A stretch of DNA of 20,837 nt. It comes from JBGVMW01 sp045125095 (lineage in GTDB: Bacteria > Bacillota > Clostridia > Lachnospirales > Lachnospiraceae). The notes beneath the pieces are model-generated. The model ran no database searches. It had not been told where the DNA came from and worked only from the letters and a program-made list of their open reading frames with translations. The DNA lies in assembly GCA_045125095.1 (NCBI GenBank), contig JBGVMW010000074.1, positions 1 to 20,837 of the forward strand. The letters run 5' to 3'. The translations under genes were made by a program, and so were the position numbers. Numbering within the stretch: the stretch's first letter is position 1; each line of letters begins with the position of its first letter. Of this stretch, positions 8,174-15,262 are shown piece after piece.

Positions 8174-8209
8174 AAAAAAAGTAGAGGCTCATCGCACCTC
8201 TACTTTTTT
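8174..8209. terminator. Bidirectional terminator
   Basis: AAAAAAAGTAGAGG (8174-8187) and CCTCTACTTTTTT (8197-8209) form a 7-bp GC-containing stem extended by A-T pairs, with a 9-nt loop. T-tracts exist on both strands. On the plus strand it ends thiT; on the minus strand it can end transcripts from the chemoreceptor gene and from the promoter at 8330-8357. Confidence 0.85.
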
Positions 8210-8265
8210 ATAACCCTTATTAACTCCCTCATCAGCTGTTTGTCTTTCCCCTTCAACACAAACAT
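8200..8265 (-). CDS. Possible 21-residue cationic peptide
   Basis: Inside the candidate small transcript, an ATG opens 21 codons. The peptide starts MFVLKGKDKQ and ends LIRVIKK, with seven Lys/Arg against one Asp and one Glu and alternating hydrophobic positions that would make an amphipathic helix. The best ribosome binding site is AGGGG with a long 12-nt spacer, which is weak. The stop codon lies inside the terminator stem. The upstream direct repeats suggest regulated expression. Short cationic amphipathic peptides under such control are known (for example phenol-soluble modulins), but this may be a chance frame in a small RNA. Confidence 0.25.
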   Translation of the reverse strand: MFVLKGKDKQLMRELIRVIKK

Positions 8266-8329
8266 TATTCGTATAAACCCCTATTTATACTCCTGATTTC
8301 TATGTTCCCTTCAAACATATCTTGATTTT

Positions 8330-8357
8330 ATTATACATCAATCGACATTTTTTGCAA
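8330..8357 (-). promoter_or_regulatory. Predicted sigma-A promoter of the candidate small transcript
   Basis: TTGCAA (8352-8357) and a perfect TATAAT (8330-8335) are separated by 16 bp, with the predicted start near 8323. It lies downstream of the chemoreceptor stop and reads away from it toward the terminator at 8174-8209. Confidence 0.6.
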
Positions 8358-8359
8358 TA

Positions 8360-8390
8360 AACTCAACCCGAATGTAGGAGAACTCAACCC
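8360..8390 (-). promoter_or_regulatory. Two 10-bp direct repeats with 21-bp period next to a -35 element
   Basis: GGGTTGAGTT occurs at 8381-8390 and again at 8360-8369, exactly 21 bp apart, and the nearer copy ends 2 bp from the -35 hexamer at 8352-8357. LytTR-family response regulators such as AgrA and ComE bind paired 9-bp direct repeats with this spacing and a core similar to GTTNAG. The repeats are seen directly; the regulator type is an inference. Confidence 0.5.
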
Positions 8391-8395
8391 AAACG

Positions 8396-9892
8396 TTAAT
8401 CTTCTTTTTTTAATTTCTTCGCTTCTGTGTTCAGATTATCCATAATTGTGACAACTTCTTCTACACTATCCCGATTTTTGTTGCAGTTTTCTAATGTTTG
8501 TTCCGAACGCGCAGTTACTTCCTGAGTAACCGAGGATACATGCCCAATCTTTTGTTCAATCTGCTGATTTTCTTCCGCAACAATATCCACTGCGTGTTTC
8601 AACTGACTTGCATGACCAATAATTCCCTGGGTCTTATTGTAAATTGTCTGGAACTTGTCCGCGGTAACATTTACACATTTGTTTTGCATCTGACTGTTTT
8701 CTATCAACTGTGTCATCGCCTCAGCAGCATCATCTATGGATTTAACAATATTTTGAATCAAACCGTTAATGTCATCAGTTGCCTCATTTGTCTGTGCAGA
8801 AAGACCTGAAATTTCGTCCGCAACTACACCAAAGCCCTTTCCTGCTTCTCCTGCTCTTGCCGCTTCTATAGAAGCATTCAATGCAAGCAAGCCCGTCTGC
8901 TCTGCCACATTACTGATAAGCCCCATGATTTCCTGCATACGGTCTGCATATTCTTTCAAGCCCGTAACCTTTTGCGTTACTATTTTTCCCGATTCTTCTG
9001 ATTTATTAACCAAATCCAGCAGCTCTGTCATTACTGCATTTCCGTCTTTCAAACTATCCTGTGCTTCATTTCCATCCGCAAGAATATTTTCCACTGATGT
9101 TACCACACCATCAATATGTTGATGTATTGCCTGCGTGCTACTCATCTGTTCTTCCATTGCCTCAGCCACTTCATTCGCACCGACGCTTAAATCATCCATT
9201 GCGATACGTGTCTGTTCAATGGCATCCTTTAGACTTTCCGTTTCCGTCACTACATTTCCAATATTTTCCGTTATGGAAGCAGCCACCTCTAATGTATTTT
9301 TCAGAAGCCCTTCAGACTGCTCTTTTTCCTTCTCCGCTTTCACAATATTTGCCTGATTAATCAGACCGATTTTTTTAGCCGTCATAACCGCAAATACACT
9401 GGTTAAAATCAGACACGCAAATATAATTTCTGCATTGGTAATCGTCTGTGCCTGCAGTCTGCCACTCACCTCTAAATAAATCATTCTGGCGACATTCACA
9501 AAAATTGCACCTAATGCTAAAGAAAACAAAAATTTTACATCCACATAAACCAATAAAATAACAAGCGTTACAAGAATATAGCAAAACGATACTTCCGTGG
9601 AAGTCGTAAACATAGCATACGCATAAAACAGCAAAAAGCCATAGCCCAAAATATATCGTATCACCGGAGAATCTTTTTTCTTAAAATAAATAAGTTGTGC
9701 CGCAATACTAGGTATCAGGCACATACACGCCACTATCAAATAGGAAAACGGCGTTCTTGCTCCTTTGATTAATTCGATGAAATAGGCAATCGCAAGCACA
9801 CCATTCAATATGTGCACTCCTTTTAGTATTGTTTCATTTCTGCTTTGATTGGCATACTTTTCAAGTGTCAAATCCAGATTTTCTTTTTGCAT
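8396..9892 (-). CDS. Methyl-accepting chemotaxis protein, six-helix membrane type
   Basis: This 498-residue chemoreceptor probably signals to CheA/CheW at the inner face of the membrane. Residues 24-170 form about six membrane helices with only short loops, so there is no extracellular ligand domain and no clear HAMP. A long coiled-coil cytoplasmic domain follows. Its hairpin tip lies near 321-370 and contains LLALNASIEAARAGE. Two tip positions differ from the usual consensus: QTG replaces QTN (G334), and the stretch after VVADE reads ISGLS instead of the usual VRxLA. There is no C-terminal CheR-binding pentapeptide. The ATG has AGGGGG with a 6-nt spacer. The gene lies 89 bp behind the thiamine pyrophosphokinase gene with no clear terminator between, so read-through is possible, and a flagellar-sigma-like element is upstream. 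Its ligand cannot be told from sequence. Confidence 0.9.
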   Translation of the reverse strand: MQKENLDLTLEKYANQSRNETILKGVHILNGVLAIAYFIELIKGARTPFSYLIVACMCLIPSIAAQLIYFKKKDSPVIRYILGYGFLLFYAYAMFTTSTEVSFCYILVTLVILLVYVDVKFLFSLALGAIFVNVARMIYLEVSGRLQAQTITNAEIIFACLILTSVFAVMTAKKIGLINQANIVKAEKEKEQSEGLLKNTLEVAASITENIGNVVTETESLKDAIEQTRIAMDDLSVGANEVAEAMEEQMSSTQAIHQHIDGVVTSVENILADGNEAQDSLKDGNAVMTELLDLVNKSEESGKIVTQKVTGLKEYADRMQEIMGLISNVAEQTGLLALNASIEAARAGEAGKGFGVVADEISGLSAQTNEATDDINGLIQNIVKSIDDAAEAMTQLIENSQMQNKCVNVTADKFQTIYNKTQGIIGHASQLKHAVDIVAEENQQIEQKIGHVSSVTQEVTARSEQTLENCNKNRDSVEEVVTIMDNLNTEAKKLKKED

Positions 9893-9920
9893 ATAATACC
9901 CCCTATAATCTTTATTACAT

Positions 9921-9928
9921 GTATCGGC
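9921..9928 (-). promoter_or_regulatory. SigD/FliA-like -10 element for the chemoreceptor gene
   Basis: GCCGATAC matches seven of eight bases of the flagellar sigma factor -10 element GCCGATAT, about 30 bp before the chemoreceptor ATG. The expected TAAA at -35 is missing; TTTT occupies that place within a run of seven T residues. The match fits a chemotaxis gene but is incomplete. Confidence 0.4.
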
Positions 9929-9981
9929 ACTTTTGCTTCTTAAAAAAACCCCTAATTTCTTAAATCGACTCCATCAAAACG

Positions 9982-10632
9982 TCAATCTTTTGTTTCCATT
10001 ACCAGAAGGCTACCTTCTTTTTTCCAGATTTCGGCAGTATCTGCTATGATTTCGTTGCTTACTCCTAAGCTACAGTCATTGGTCATTGTATAATCTTCAA
10101 GAGGGTATCGGAGACCTTTTAATGTAATTCCTGTAACTGTATCCGTCAGCGGTAGCAAGGAAATATACCTGCCATACTGCTCCGATTTTTGAATCACCTG
10201 ATGTTCTCCACAAAGATAAATGCAATTTTGCCTGTCATACAAACGAATCGACACCCCATGACGCTCTCCTATCCGCAAGCAATAGAGATTTGCCAGAGTA
10301 TGATCCATTCTTCCTCCCATTGCACCAAGAACATGAATTTCACCACAGCCTTTTTGAATCGCTGCTTCAATAGCTGCCTGCGTGTCTGTCCAGTCTTTTT
10401 CTGCAATATGGCGGCGCATTGGAACTTTTTTTTGCATAAAATCCTGCAAAATTTCATTCTCCACTGTATCAAAGTCTCCTATCATAAGTGTCGGCACTTT
10501 TCCACATTGTTTGAAAATCTTCAAGCCACCATCCACGCCGATTTGCTCTTTGTACACATCTCCTCTTGAGAGAAAATCCGACGCCAGTGTGTTATCCACA
10601 CTGCCGCCGGAAATAATTAATGCTTTCCACAT
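9982..10632 (-). CDS. Thiamine pyrophosphokinase
   Basis: This enzyme transfers pyrophosphate from ATP to thiamine to give thiamine diphosphate in the cytoplasm. The chosen start gives 216 residues beginning MWKALIISGG, the usual length and N-terminus of the family. A longer in-frame start at 10668 would add 12 residues lying inside argS and is not preferred. Motifs visible are GVDGG (32-36), GDFDT (52-56), EKDWTDTQ (78-85) and GAMGGRMDH (103-111), which bind Mg-ATP and thiamine. The ATG comes one base after the argS stop, and its GGAG ribosome binding site lies inside the end of argS, so the two genes are translationally linked. With ThiT nearby it completes thiamine uptake and activation. 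The gene is called thiN in Bacillus and tnr3/TPK elsewhere, so I leave the symbol open. Confidence 0.92.
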   Translation of the reverse strand: MWKALIISGGSVDNTLASDFLSRGDVYKEQIGVDGGLKIFKQCGKVPTLMIGDFDTVENEILQDFMQKKVPMRRHIAEKDWTDTQAAIEAAIQKGCGEIHVLGAMGGRMDHTLANLYCLRIGERHGVSIRLYDRQNCIYLCGEHQVIQKSEQYGRYISLLPLTDTVTGITLKGLRYPLEDYTMTNDCSLGVSNEIIADTAEIWKKEGSLLVMETKD

Positions 10633-10633
10633 A

Positions 10634-12397
10634 TTACATACGCTCCGGTGCATCAAATCCCAGTACATTGATACAAGTATTTAATACATCCTTTGTGAGA
10701 CACAGTAATGCCAAATATGCATTTTTCTTGTCTGCATTTTCTTCACCTAAAATCTTTGTTTCATGATAAAAACGGTTAAAGCTGTTGGCAAGCTCATAAA
10801 TATACGCACATACTTTGTGAGGTGCTGTTTCTTCAAATGCATTTTCAATCACACCATTAAACTGTGCCAACACAAGCATTAATGCTTTTGCCGAAGCATT
10901 GTCTACATCGATCACCTGCAAACCATCTATCACGCCACCCTGCTCTGCATGCTTCTTAAGAATCGACTTAATACGAACAATCGTGTACAGGATATATGGA
11001 CCTGTATTTCCTTCGAAGGAAGTAAATTTATCAATATCAAAAATATAATCCTTCGATGCCTGATTGGATAAATCTCCGTATTTGATTGCAGATAAACCTA
11101 CGATTTCTGCTGTTTTCTTTGCTTCCTCAGCATCCACGGTGTGGTTTTCTGTAATTTTCTTAAACATTTCTTCGTTGATGCTACCAATCAAATGCTCCAA
11201 GCGCATAACGCCGCCCTGTCTGGTCTTAAACGGCTTACCATCCTTGCCATTCATAGTACCAAAGCCTAAGAAATCAAGCTTCATATCTGCTGGTGCTAAG
11301 CCGGTTTTCTTGGCACAGCGGAATACTTGTTTAAAATGTAAATCCTGTCTCTTATCTGCCACATAGATGATTCTATCCGGATGATATGTCTGTACACGCT
11401 CTAAAATCGTTGCCAAATCTGTTGTACTGTATAAAGAGGCACCATCCGATTTCAAAATAATACATGGGGGTAATTCTTTCGCATCACCTTCCTCTTGCAC
11501 ATCCACAACCACAGCACCCTCACTGACATAGGCATGCCCTTTTTCTTTCATATCTGCCACCATATCCGGCACATATTTTTGTACATCTGATTCTTTCTTC
11601 CATAAATCAAAGGTAACATCAAGACGCTCATAGCTTGCCTTTAAATCAGCTATGGAAACGTTTAAAATATGATTCCATAATGCCTGATAACCACGATTCC
11701 CCTGCTGCAACAATACCGTTGCCTGTAATGCTTCTGCCTTATATTCCGGGTCTTCTTTTGATTTTCCACTGGCAGTTGGATAAATTTCCTCTAAGTCTGA
11801 CATGGTAAATGGTGGTTCAGACGGATATTCTCCTGTATATGTTTCATCAAAATACACCAATTCCGGCTGACGCTTCTTCATCTCAGTAATAATAAGTCCC
11901 ATCTGCAGTCCCCAGTCACCTAAATGAGCATCTCCAATGACTTCATGTCCCATAAAACGTCCCATGCGTTTGATACTCTCGCCGATAATAGCAGAGCGAA
12001 GATGTCCTACGTGAAGTGGTTTCGCAATGTTTGGTCCGCCGTAATCAACCATAATAGTCTGCTTTTTCTCTGGCTTTTCACATCCGAAATCGTCTTCCTG
12101 CATCATTTCATTCATATACTGTGCTAAAAAGCTTGTCTTTAACTTAATATTAATGAATCCCGGCATCACTGCTTCTATCTGTTCAAAATCAGAAGCATCC
12201 ACCTTCTCTAACACTTCATTTGCAATCTGGATTGGTGCTTTTTTATATGCCTTTGCCGCTGCCATGGAACCATTACACTGAAATTCACACAAGTCTGGAC
12301 GGTTCGAAAGCGTTACTCTGCCGTATTTTTCATCATATCCGGCTTCCTGAAATGCTTTTTCCATTTTATTGGAAATCTGTACAATTAACTTTTTCAT
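10634..12397 (-). CDS. argS: Arginyl-tRNA synthetase
   Basis: This class I aminoacyl-tRNA synthetase of 587 residues charges tRNA-Arg with arginine using ATP. Domain order is as expected. The N-terminal Add1 tRNA-recognition domain spans about 1-95. The Rossmann catalytic core has the HIGH-type signature as HVGH (129-132, in KPLHVGHLRSA). The region replacing KMSK reads GKPFKTRQGG, with no canonical KMSK, as in most bacterial ArgRS. The helical anticodon-binding domain (about 455-587) ends in the typical DAPERM. The start has AAAGGGA with a 5-nt spacer, and the promoter is at 12468-12497. The leader is only about 60 nt and holds a small CGCCA/TGGCG hairpin, too short for a T-box. The gene is first in a unit with the thiamine pyrophosphokinase gene. 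Confidence 0.97.
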   Translation of the reverse strand: MKKLIVQISNKMEKAFQEAGYDEKYGRVTLSNRPDLCEFQCNGSMAAAKAYKKAPIQIANEVLEKVDASDFEQIEAVMPGFINIKLKTSFLAQYMNEMMQEDDFGCEKPEKKQTIMVDYGGPNIAKPLHVGHLRSAIIGESIKRMGRFMGHEVIGDAHLGDWGLQMGLIITEMKKRQPELVYFDETYTGEYPSEPPFTMSDLEEIYPTASGKSKEDPEYKAEALQATVLLQQGNRGYQALWNHILNVSIADLKASYERLDVTFDLWKKESDVQKYVPDMVADMKEKGHAYVSEGAVVVDVQEEGDAKELPPCIILKSDGASLYSTTDLATILERVQTYHPDRIIYVADKRQDLHFKQVFRCAKKTGLAPADMKLDFLGFGTMNGKDGKPFKTRQGGVMRLEHLIGSINEEMFKKITENHTVDAEEAKKTAEIVGLSAIKYGDLSNQASKDYIFDIDKFTSFEGNTGPYILYTIVRIKSILKKHAEQGGVIDGLQVIDVDNASAKALMLVLAQFNGVIENAFEETAPHKVCAYIYELANSFNRFYHETKILGEENADKKNAYLALLCLTKDVLNTCINVLGFDAPERM

Positions 12398-12467
12398 GCT
12401 ATTCCCTTTCTTCGTCTGTTCCTTTTTATGTACGCCAAAATGTCTGGCGCAAAACCTCGTAAATTTT

Positions 12468-12497
12468 ATTATACCGCAAGGGATAGGGGTTGTGCAA
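12468..12497 (-). promoter_or_regulatory. Predicted sigma-A promoter of argS
   Basis: A perfect TATAAT (12468-12473) has TTGCAC (12492-12497) 18 bp upstream. The -10 is strong and the -35 is weak. The predicted start is near 12461, giving a leader of about 63 nt. Confidence 0.55.
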
Positions 12498-12551
12498 GAT
12501 AATTTATATATATTGCAATACCTTGAGTTACTCTAAAGCATATTTCCAAAC

Positions 12552-12588
12552 AAAAAAGGATGCAGCACATTCAATGCCAAACATCCTT
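12552..12588 (-). terminator. Rho-independent terminator after the lipoprotein gene
   Basis: On the minus strand AAGGATG and CATCCTT close a hairpin whose loop contains a further short stem (GCAT/ATGT), followed by a run of T residues (TTTTTTG). It starts 12 bp after the stop codon of the lipoprotein gene at 12601-13077. The rest of the gap up to the argS promoter shows nothing. Confidence 0.75.
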
Positions 12589-12600
12589 CTAAAAATATAT

Positions 12601-13077
12601 TTAAAAATGCATTTCGTAATAATACCATTTTTCTTTAATCTGCTCTGTATAATATGTATTGCCATCCATTTCGCCAGACCATCCGTCTTCATATTCCCTT
12701 AAACTTACAGGCATTCCCTGATACCCGACAGGTTTTCCATCAAATGAATAATAAAACCCATAATACGAAGAATTGGAAACGAATCCACTGCTTTCACAAC
12801 AAAACTCTATTATAGGATTACCTGATTCATAATGATAATACTGAATTGTTTCTACAGATTCTACATTTTCACCCTCCAATGAAGCGTGCATATTTTCCTT
12901 ATCTGATTCTACAAATTGCTTTACAATTTCATTCAAATCTTCACTCTTTGTATCGACAATACTTATGATATCTTCCTTTGATGTGACGCCACAACCATTA
13001 AATAAAAAAATGGATGAAATTAGTAGCACTACAAATATAAATCCATTTTTATTTTTAATGAATTGCTTCACAATCAT
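12601..13077 (-). CDS. Small putative lipoprotein, unknown function
   Basis: This 158-residue protein begins with a basic stretch (KQFIKNKNG) and a hydrophobic segment (13-27) ending FLFNGC. This looks like a signal peptide with a lipobox, although Phe at -3 and Asn at -2 are unusual. The exported part is acidic at first and then rich in Tyr, Gly and Trp, with repeated YY pairs (YYHYE, YYGFYYSFDGKP, KWYYYE), suggesting a beta-rich domain. I recognise no family. The gene overlaps the end of the upstream secreted-protein gene by 23 bp and has AGGGAGGG five bases before its ATG, so the two are co-translated. An immunity or partner role for that neighbour is possible but only inferred from position. 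Base composition is more AT-rich than the flanking metabolic genes, consistent with transfer. Confidence 0.7.
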   Translation of the reverse strand: MIVKQFIKNKNGFIFVVLLISSIFLFNGCGVTSKEDIISIVDTKSEDLNEIVKQFVESDKENMHASLEGENVESVETIQYYHYESGNPIIEFCCESSGFVSNSSYYGFYYSFDGKPVGYQGMPVSLREYEDGWSGEMDGNTYYTEQIKEKWYYYEMHF

Positions 13078-13741
13078 AAAATCCCTCCCTAATCTGTGAC
13101 CAATCAGTAGCTACATCTTTCGGATCAAATCCAGAAACAACAAAACTTCCCTCTAATAAAATATCAAGGGAAAATAATAGACGACCAGTATAGCCATAAT
13201 TGTAATTCCCCTCAACCATAGAACCTAAATTTAAAAAACTAGCAGATGAAGCTGTTCTAGACATAATCTGTAATGTTTGATTTGATATATCGAATTCATT
13301 ATTTTCTAAATTAATATTTGCATTTACATCATAATTAATTTCAATCTCGTTGGTTTCTGCATTCACTTGATATATCTCCATATCAATCATTGAATTTAGA
13401 ACCTCAACAGTTGAAAACAATACATCATATACGTCTTCACCATATATATTCATACAATCATCTGTTATAATTAATTTCCCATCTTCTTCAAAAATATAAC
13501 CCATTTCTAATGCGTCTTCATATACATCTGAATATATCTCCATTTCCTTTTCATTGATATCTAATGATTCAGTTGTTATTTCAGTTTGTTTTTCAACATA
13601 CATTTCATCTTGAATTATATCAAAAACACTTTCGTAACCTTCAACAATATCATCCCCCATTGCATTGACAGTAAGGTCATTAACTCCTCCAACTTCTAAA
13701 AAACCTACAAACACCAATCCTACCAATATACTTTTTCTCAT
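13055..13741 (-). CDS. Secreted acidic protein, possible remnant of a polymorphic toxin
   Basis: This 228-residue protein starts with a signal peptide (MRKSILVGLVFVGF, likely cleaved after VNA near 27). The middle (30-150) is very acidic and rich in Glu, Asp and Asn without Cys pairs. The last 65 residues change character: MSRTASSASF is followed by EGNYNYGYTGRLLFSLDILL and then DP-x3-ATDW-x2-IREGFYD. That end resembles, from memory, the C-terminal part of the Ntox44-type toxin domain (GNxxYGYxG ... DPxD ... I..G), but the usual preceding segment of that domain appears to be missing. It may therefore be a shortened or decayed toxin, or another secreted protein. The start has GAGAGG with a 10-nt spacer and a near-perfect promoter. 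It is followed by an overlapping lipoprotein gene. AT-rich composition suggests accessory origin. Confidence 0.65.
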   Translation of the reverse strand: MRKSILVGLVFVGFLEVGGVNDLTVNAMGDDIVEGYESVFDIIQDEMYVEKQTEITTESLDINEKEMEIYSDVYEDALEMGYIFEEDGKLIITDDCMNIYGEDVYDVLFSTVEVLNSMIDMEIYQVNAETNEIEINYDVNANINLENNEFDISNQTLQIMSRTASSASFLNLGSMVEGNYNYGYTGRLLFSLDILLEGSFVVSGFDPKDVATDWSQIREGFYDCEAIH

Positions 13742-13775
13742 GTTTTTATGTCCTCTCTTTTAAATTTTTGTAATA

Positions 13776-13805
13776 ATTATATAACCCAGTATCTAATATT
13801 GTCAA
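13776..13805 (-). promoter_or_regulatory. Strong sigma-A promoter of the secreted/lipoprotein pair
   Basis: Perfect TTGACA (13800-13805) and perfect TATAAT (13776-13781) are 18 bp apart. It lies about 35 bp before the ATG of the secreted-protein gene and 21 bp beyond the phosphofructokinase terminator. It is the best consensus promoter in the window. Confidence 0.8.
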
Positions 13806-13825
13806 GTAATGCCCTTTAGCAAGAC

Positions 13826-13869
13826 AAAAAGCTGAAAATTACATTCCCAGAATGCAGTCTCCAGCTTTT
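13826..13869 (-). terminator. Rho-independent terminator of the phosphofructokinase gene
   Basis: On the minus strand AAAAGCTG and CAGCTTTT close a hairpin with an inner CATTC/GAATG stem, followed by TTTTTG. It starts 17 bp past the stop codon of the gene at 13887-15107. Confidence 0.8.
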
Positions 13870-13886
13870 CAAAAACATGATTAAAT

Positions 13887-15107
13887 TTACAACACTAAGA
13901 ACTTCGGCACGCCATTTTCGTATACCGGCATGATTTCGCCTTGAATCAATGGCTTTAAGTAATCCATCATTTCCTGTGTGATATCGTGGCCATCCGGTGT
14001 AATCCATTCTAATGGCACCTTTTTCTCATGGTTTGCCACATCACGAACGCGAACACGGCGATAGCATACACGGTATGGATCATTGCTTTCTCGAACAATG
14101 GACGCCATAACGCCTGTCATGCCCTCCATCGCACACTGGAATGCATGAAGTCCTAACATTTTTGATTCCTCTAAGTCTACACGGCTGGCAATATGAGAAG
14201 CACAACGCTGCATCAGATTCAGTTCAATGGAACGTACTTTACAACCAATTTTTGTGCGCACCTGCTCCTCTAAAAATCTACCTGCACCTGCAATGTAGCT
14301 GTGACCAAACACATCCACCGCACCAGACTGCTGGGATTCTGAAATATACACACCATTTTCATCCTTCAGTCCTTCACTGACTGCAACAACAACTGCCGGA
14401 TGAATGGCCAATTGCTCTTTTACATCTTCAATAAAACGCTCTACCGAAAAAGCTTTCTCACAAAGATAAATGAGACTTGGCCCCCTATCACCGTTCAGTC
14501 TTGACAATGCAGATGCTGCCGTCAGCCAGCCTGCATTTCGTCCCATACATTCTACAATAGTAACTGCCGGCATATCATACACGTTACAGTCACGAACAAG
14601 CTCTGCAAATGTGGTAGCAATATATTTTGCTGCTGAACCAAATCCCGGACAATGGTCAATTTCCGGTAAATCATTATCTATGGTTTTTGGCGCACCGATA
14701 ATCTTGATATCCTCCACATCATTCATTACACAGAATCTTGATAGCTTATCTACGGTATCCATAGAATCATTTCCGCCTATATAAAAGAAATATCCTACAT
14801 TCAATTCACGGAGATTTTCAATCATTTTCCAGTATTCCTCCGGATTTTCTTCCGGTGTTTTTAATTTATACCGACAGGAACCTAATGCAGCTGCCGGTGT
14901 TTTACTTAACATATCAAGTGCAACTGTATCGTGCATCTGGTCACTTAAATCCACATATCGCTTTTCAATAACACCAAGTATACCATTCATAGAACCATAT
15001 ATGTGCTCTACCGAACCGCTTGCTAATGCACCACTGATAATACCTGCTACGGTAGCATTGATAGCGGCTGTAGGGCCACCAGACTGGGCAATCATTATAT
15101 TTTTCAT
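13887..15107 (-). CDS. Pyrophosphate-dependent 6-phosphofructokinase
   Basis: This 406-residue enzyme interconverts fructose 6-phosphate and fructose 1,6-bisphosphate, probably with PPi rather than ATP. The N-terminal SGGPTAAINA loop and substrate motifs MGRNAGW (188-194) place it in the PFK family. Two residues decide the donor. GGNDS (111-115) has Asp114 where ATP-dependent PFKs have Gly, and PKTIDND (140-146) has Lys141 where they have Gly; both are the established hallmarks of PPi enzymes. The catalytic Asp143 and Asp145 are present. Use of PPi saves ATP and makes the step reversible, common in fermentative Clostridia. The gene lies downstream of carB across a stem-loop, with no convincing promoter of its own. 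AAAGGTGTAGGA precedes the ATG. ATP use is unlikely but not excluded without assay. Confidence 0.9.
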   Translation of the reverse strand: MKNIMIAQSGGPTAAINATVAGIISGALASGSVEHIYGSMNGILGVIEKRYVDLSDQMHDTVALDMLSKTPAAALGSCRYKLKTPEENPEEYWKMIENLRELNVGYFFYIGGNDSMDTVDKLSRFCVMNDVEDIKIIGAPKTIDNDLPEIDHCPGFGSAAKYIATTFAELVRDCNVYDMPAVTIVECMGRNAGWLTAASALSRLNGDRGPSLIYLCEKAFSVERFIEDVKEQLAIHPAVVVAVSEGLKDENGVYISESQQSGAVDVFGHSYIAGAGRFLEEQVRTKIGCKVRSIELNLMQRCASHIASRVDLEESKMLGLHAFQCAMEGMTGVMASIVRESNDPYRVCYRRVRVRDVANHEKKVPLEWITPDGHDITQEMMDYLKPLIQGEIMPVYENGVPKFLVL

Positions 15108-15207
15108 AAAATCCTACACCTTTCTATGTTTTACATTATTCACTCAGAGGTTTGCGTATTTGCCTATCGCAATCACCTTACTTCATTCAATTACTTATAT
15201 AATGGAC

Positions 15208-15235
15208 ATAAGGCGGGCAAATACACCCGCCTTAT
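15208..15235. other. Perfect 10-bp stem-loop after carB, no U-tract
   Basis: ATAAGGCGGG (15208-15217) and CCCGCCTTAT (15226-15235) are exactly complementary, with an 8-nt loop, and lie 27 bp past the carB stop. Neither strand has a T run after it, so it is not a standard Rho-independent terminator. It may be a weak terminator or a 3'-end stabiliser that separates carAB from the phosphofructokinase message. Confidence 0.6.
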
Positions 15236-15262
15236 CATCACCGTCAGCTTAAGATCCTATCC

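Larger units (their letters stand above)
8174..8323 (-). ncRNA. Candidate small transcript (sRNA or peptide mRNA), about 150 nt
   Basis: The region between the chemoreceptor stop and the shared terminator has its own well-formed promoter (8330-8357) reading toward the terminator at 8174-8209, with no long ORF between. That layout predicts a discrete transcript of about 150 nt. It could act as an RNA or encode the 21-codon frame at 8200-8265. I do not recognise it as a known RNA family. Existence is inferred from promoter and terminator only. Confidence 0.4.

Noticed and set aside
12398..12470. T-box leader for argS
   Set aside because: The predicted leader is only about 60 nt and lacks the T-box sequence and a terminator/antiterminator pair.
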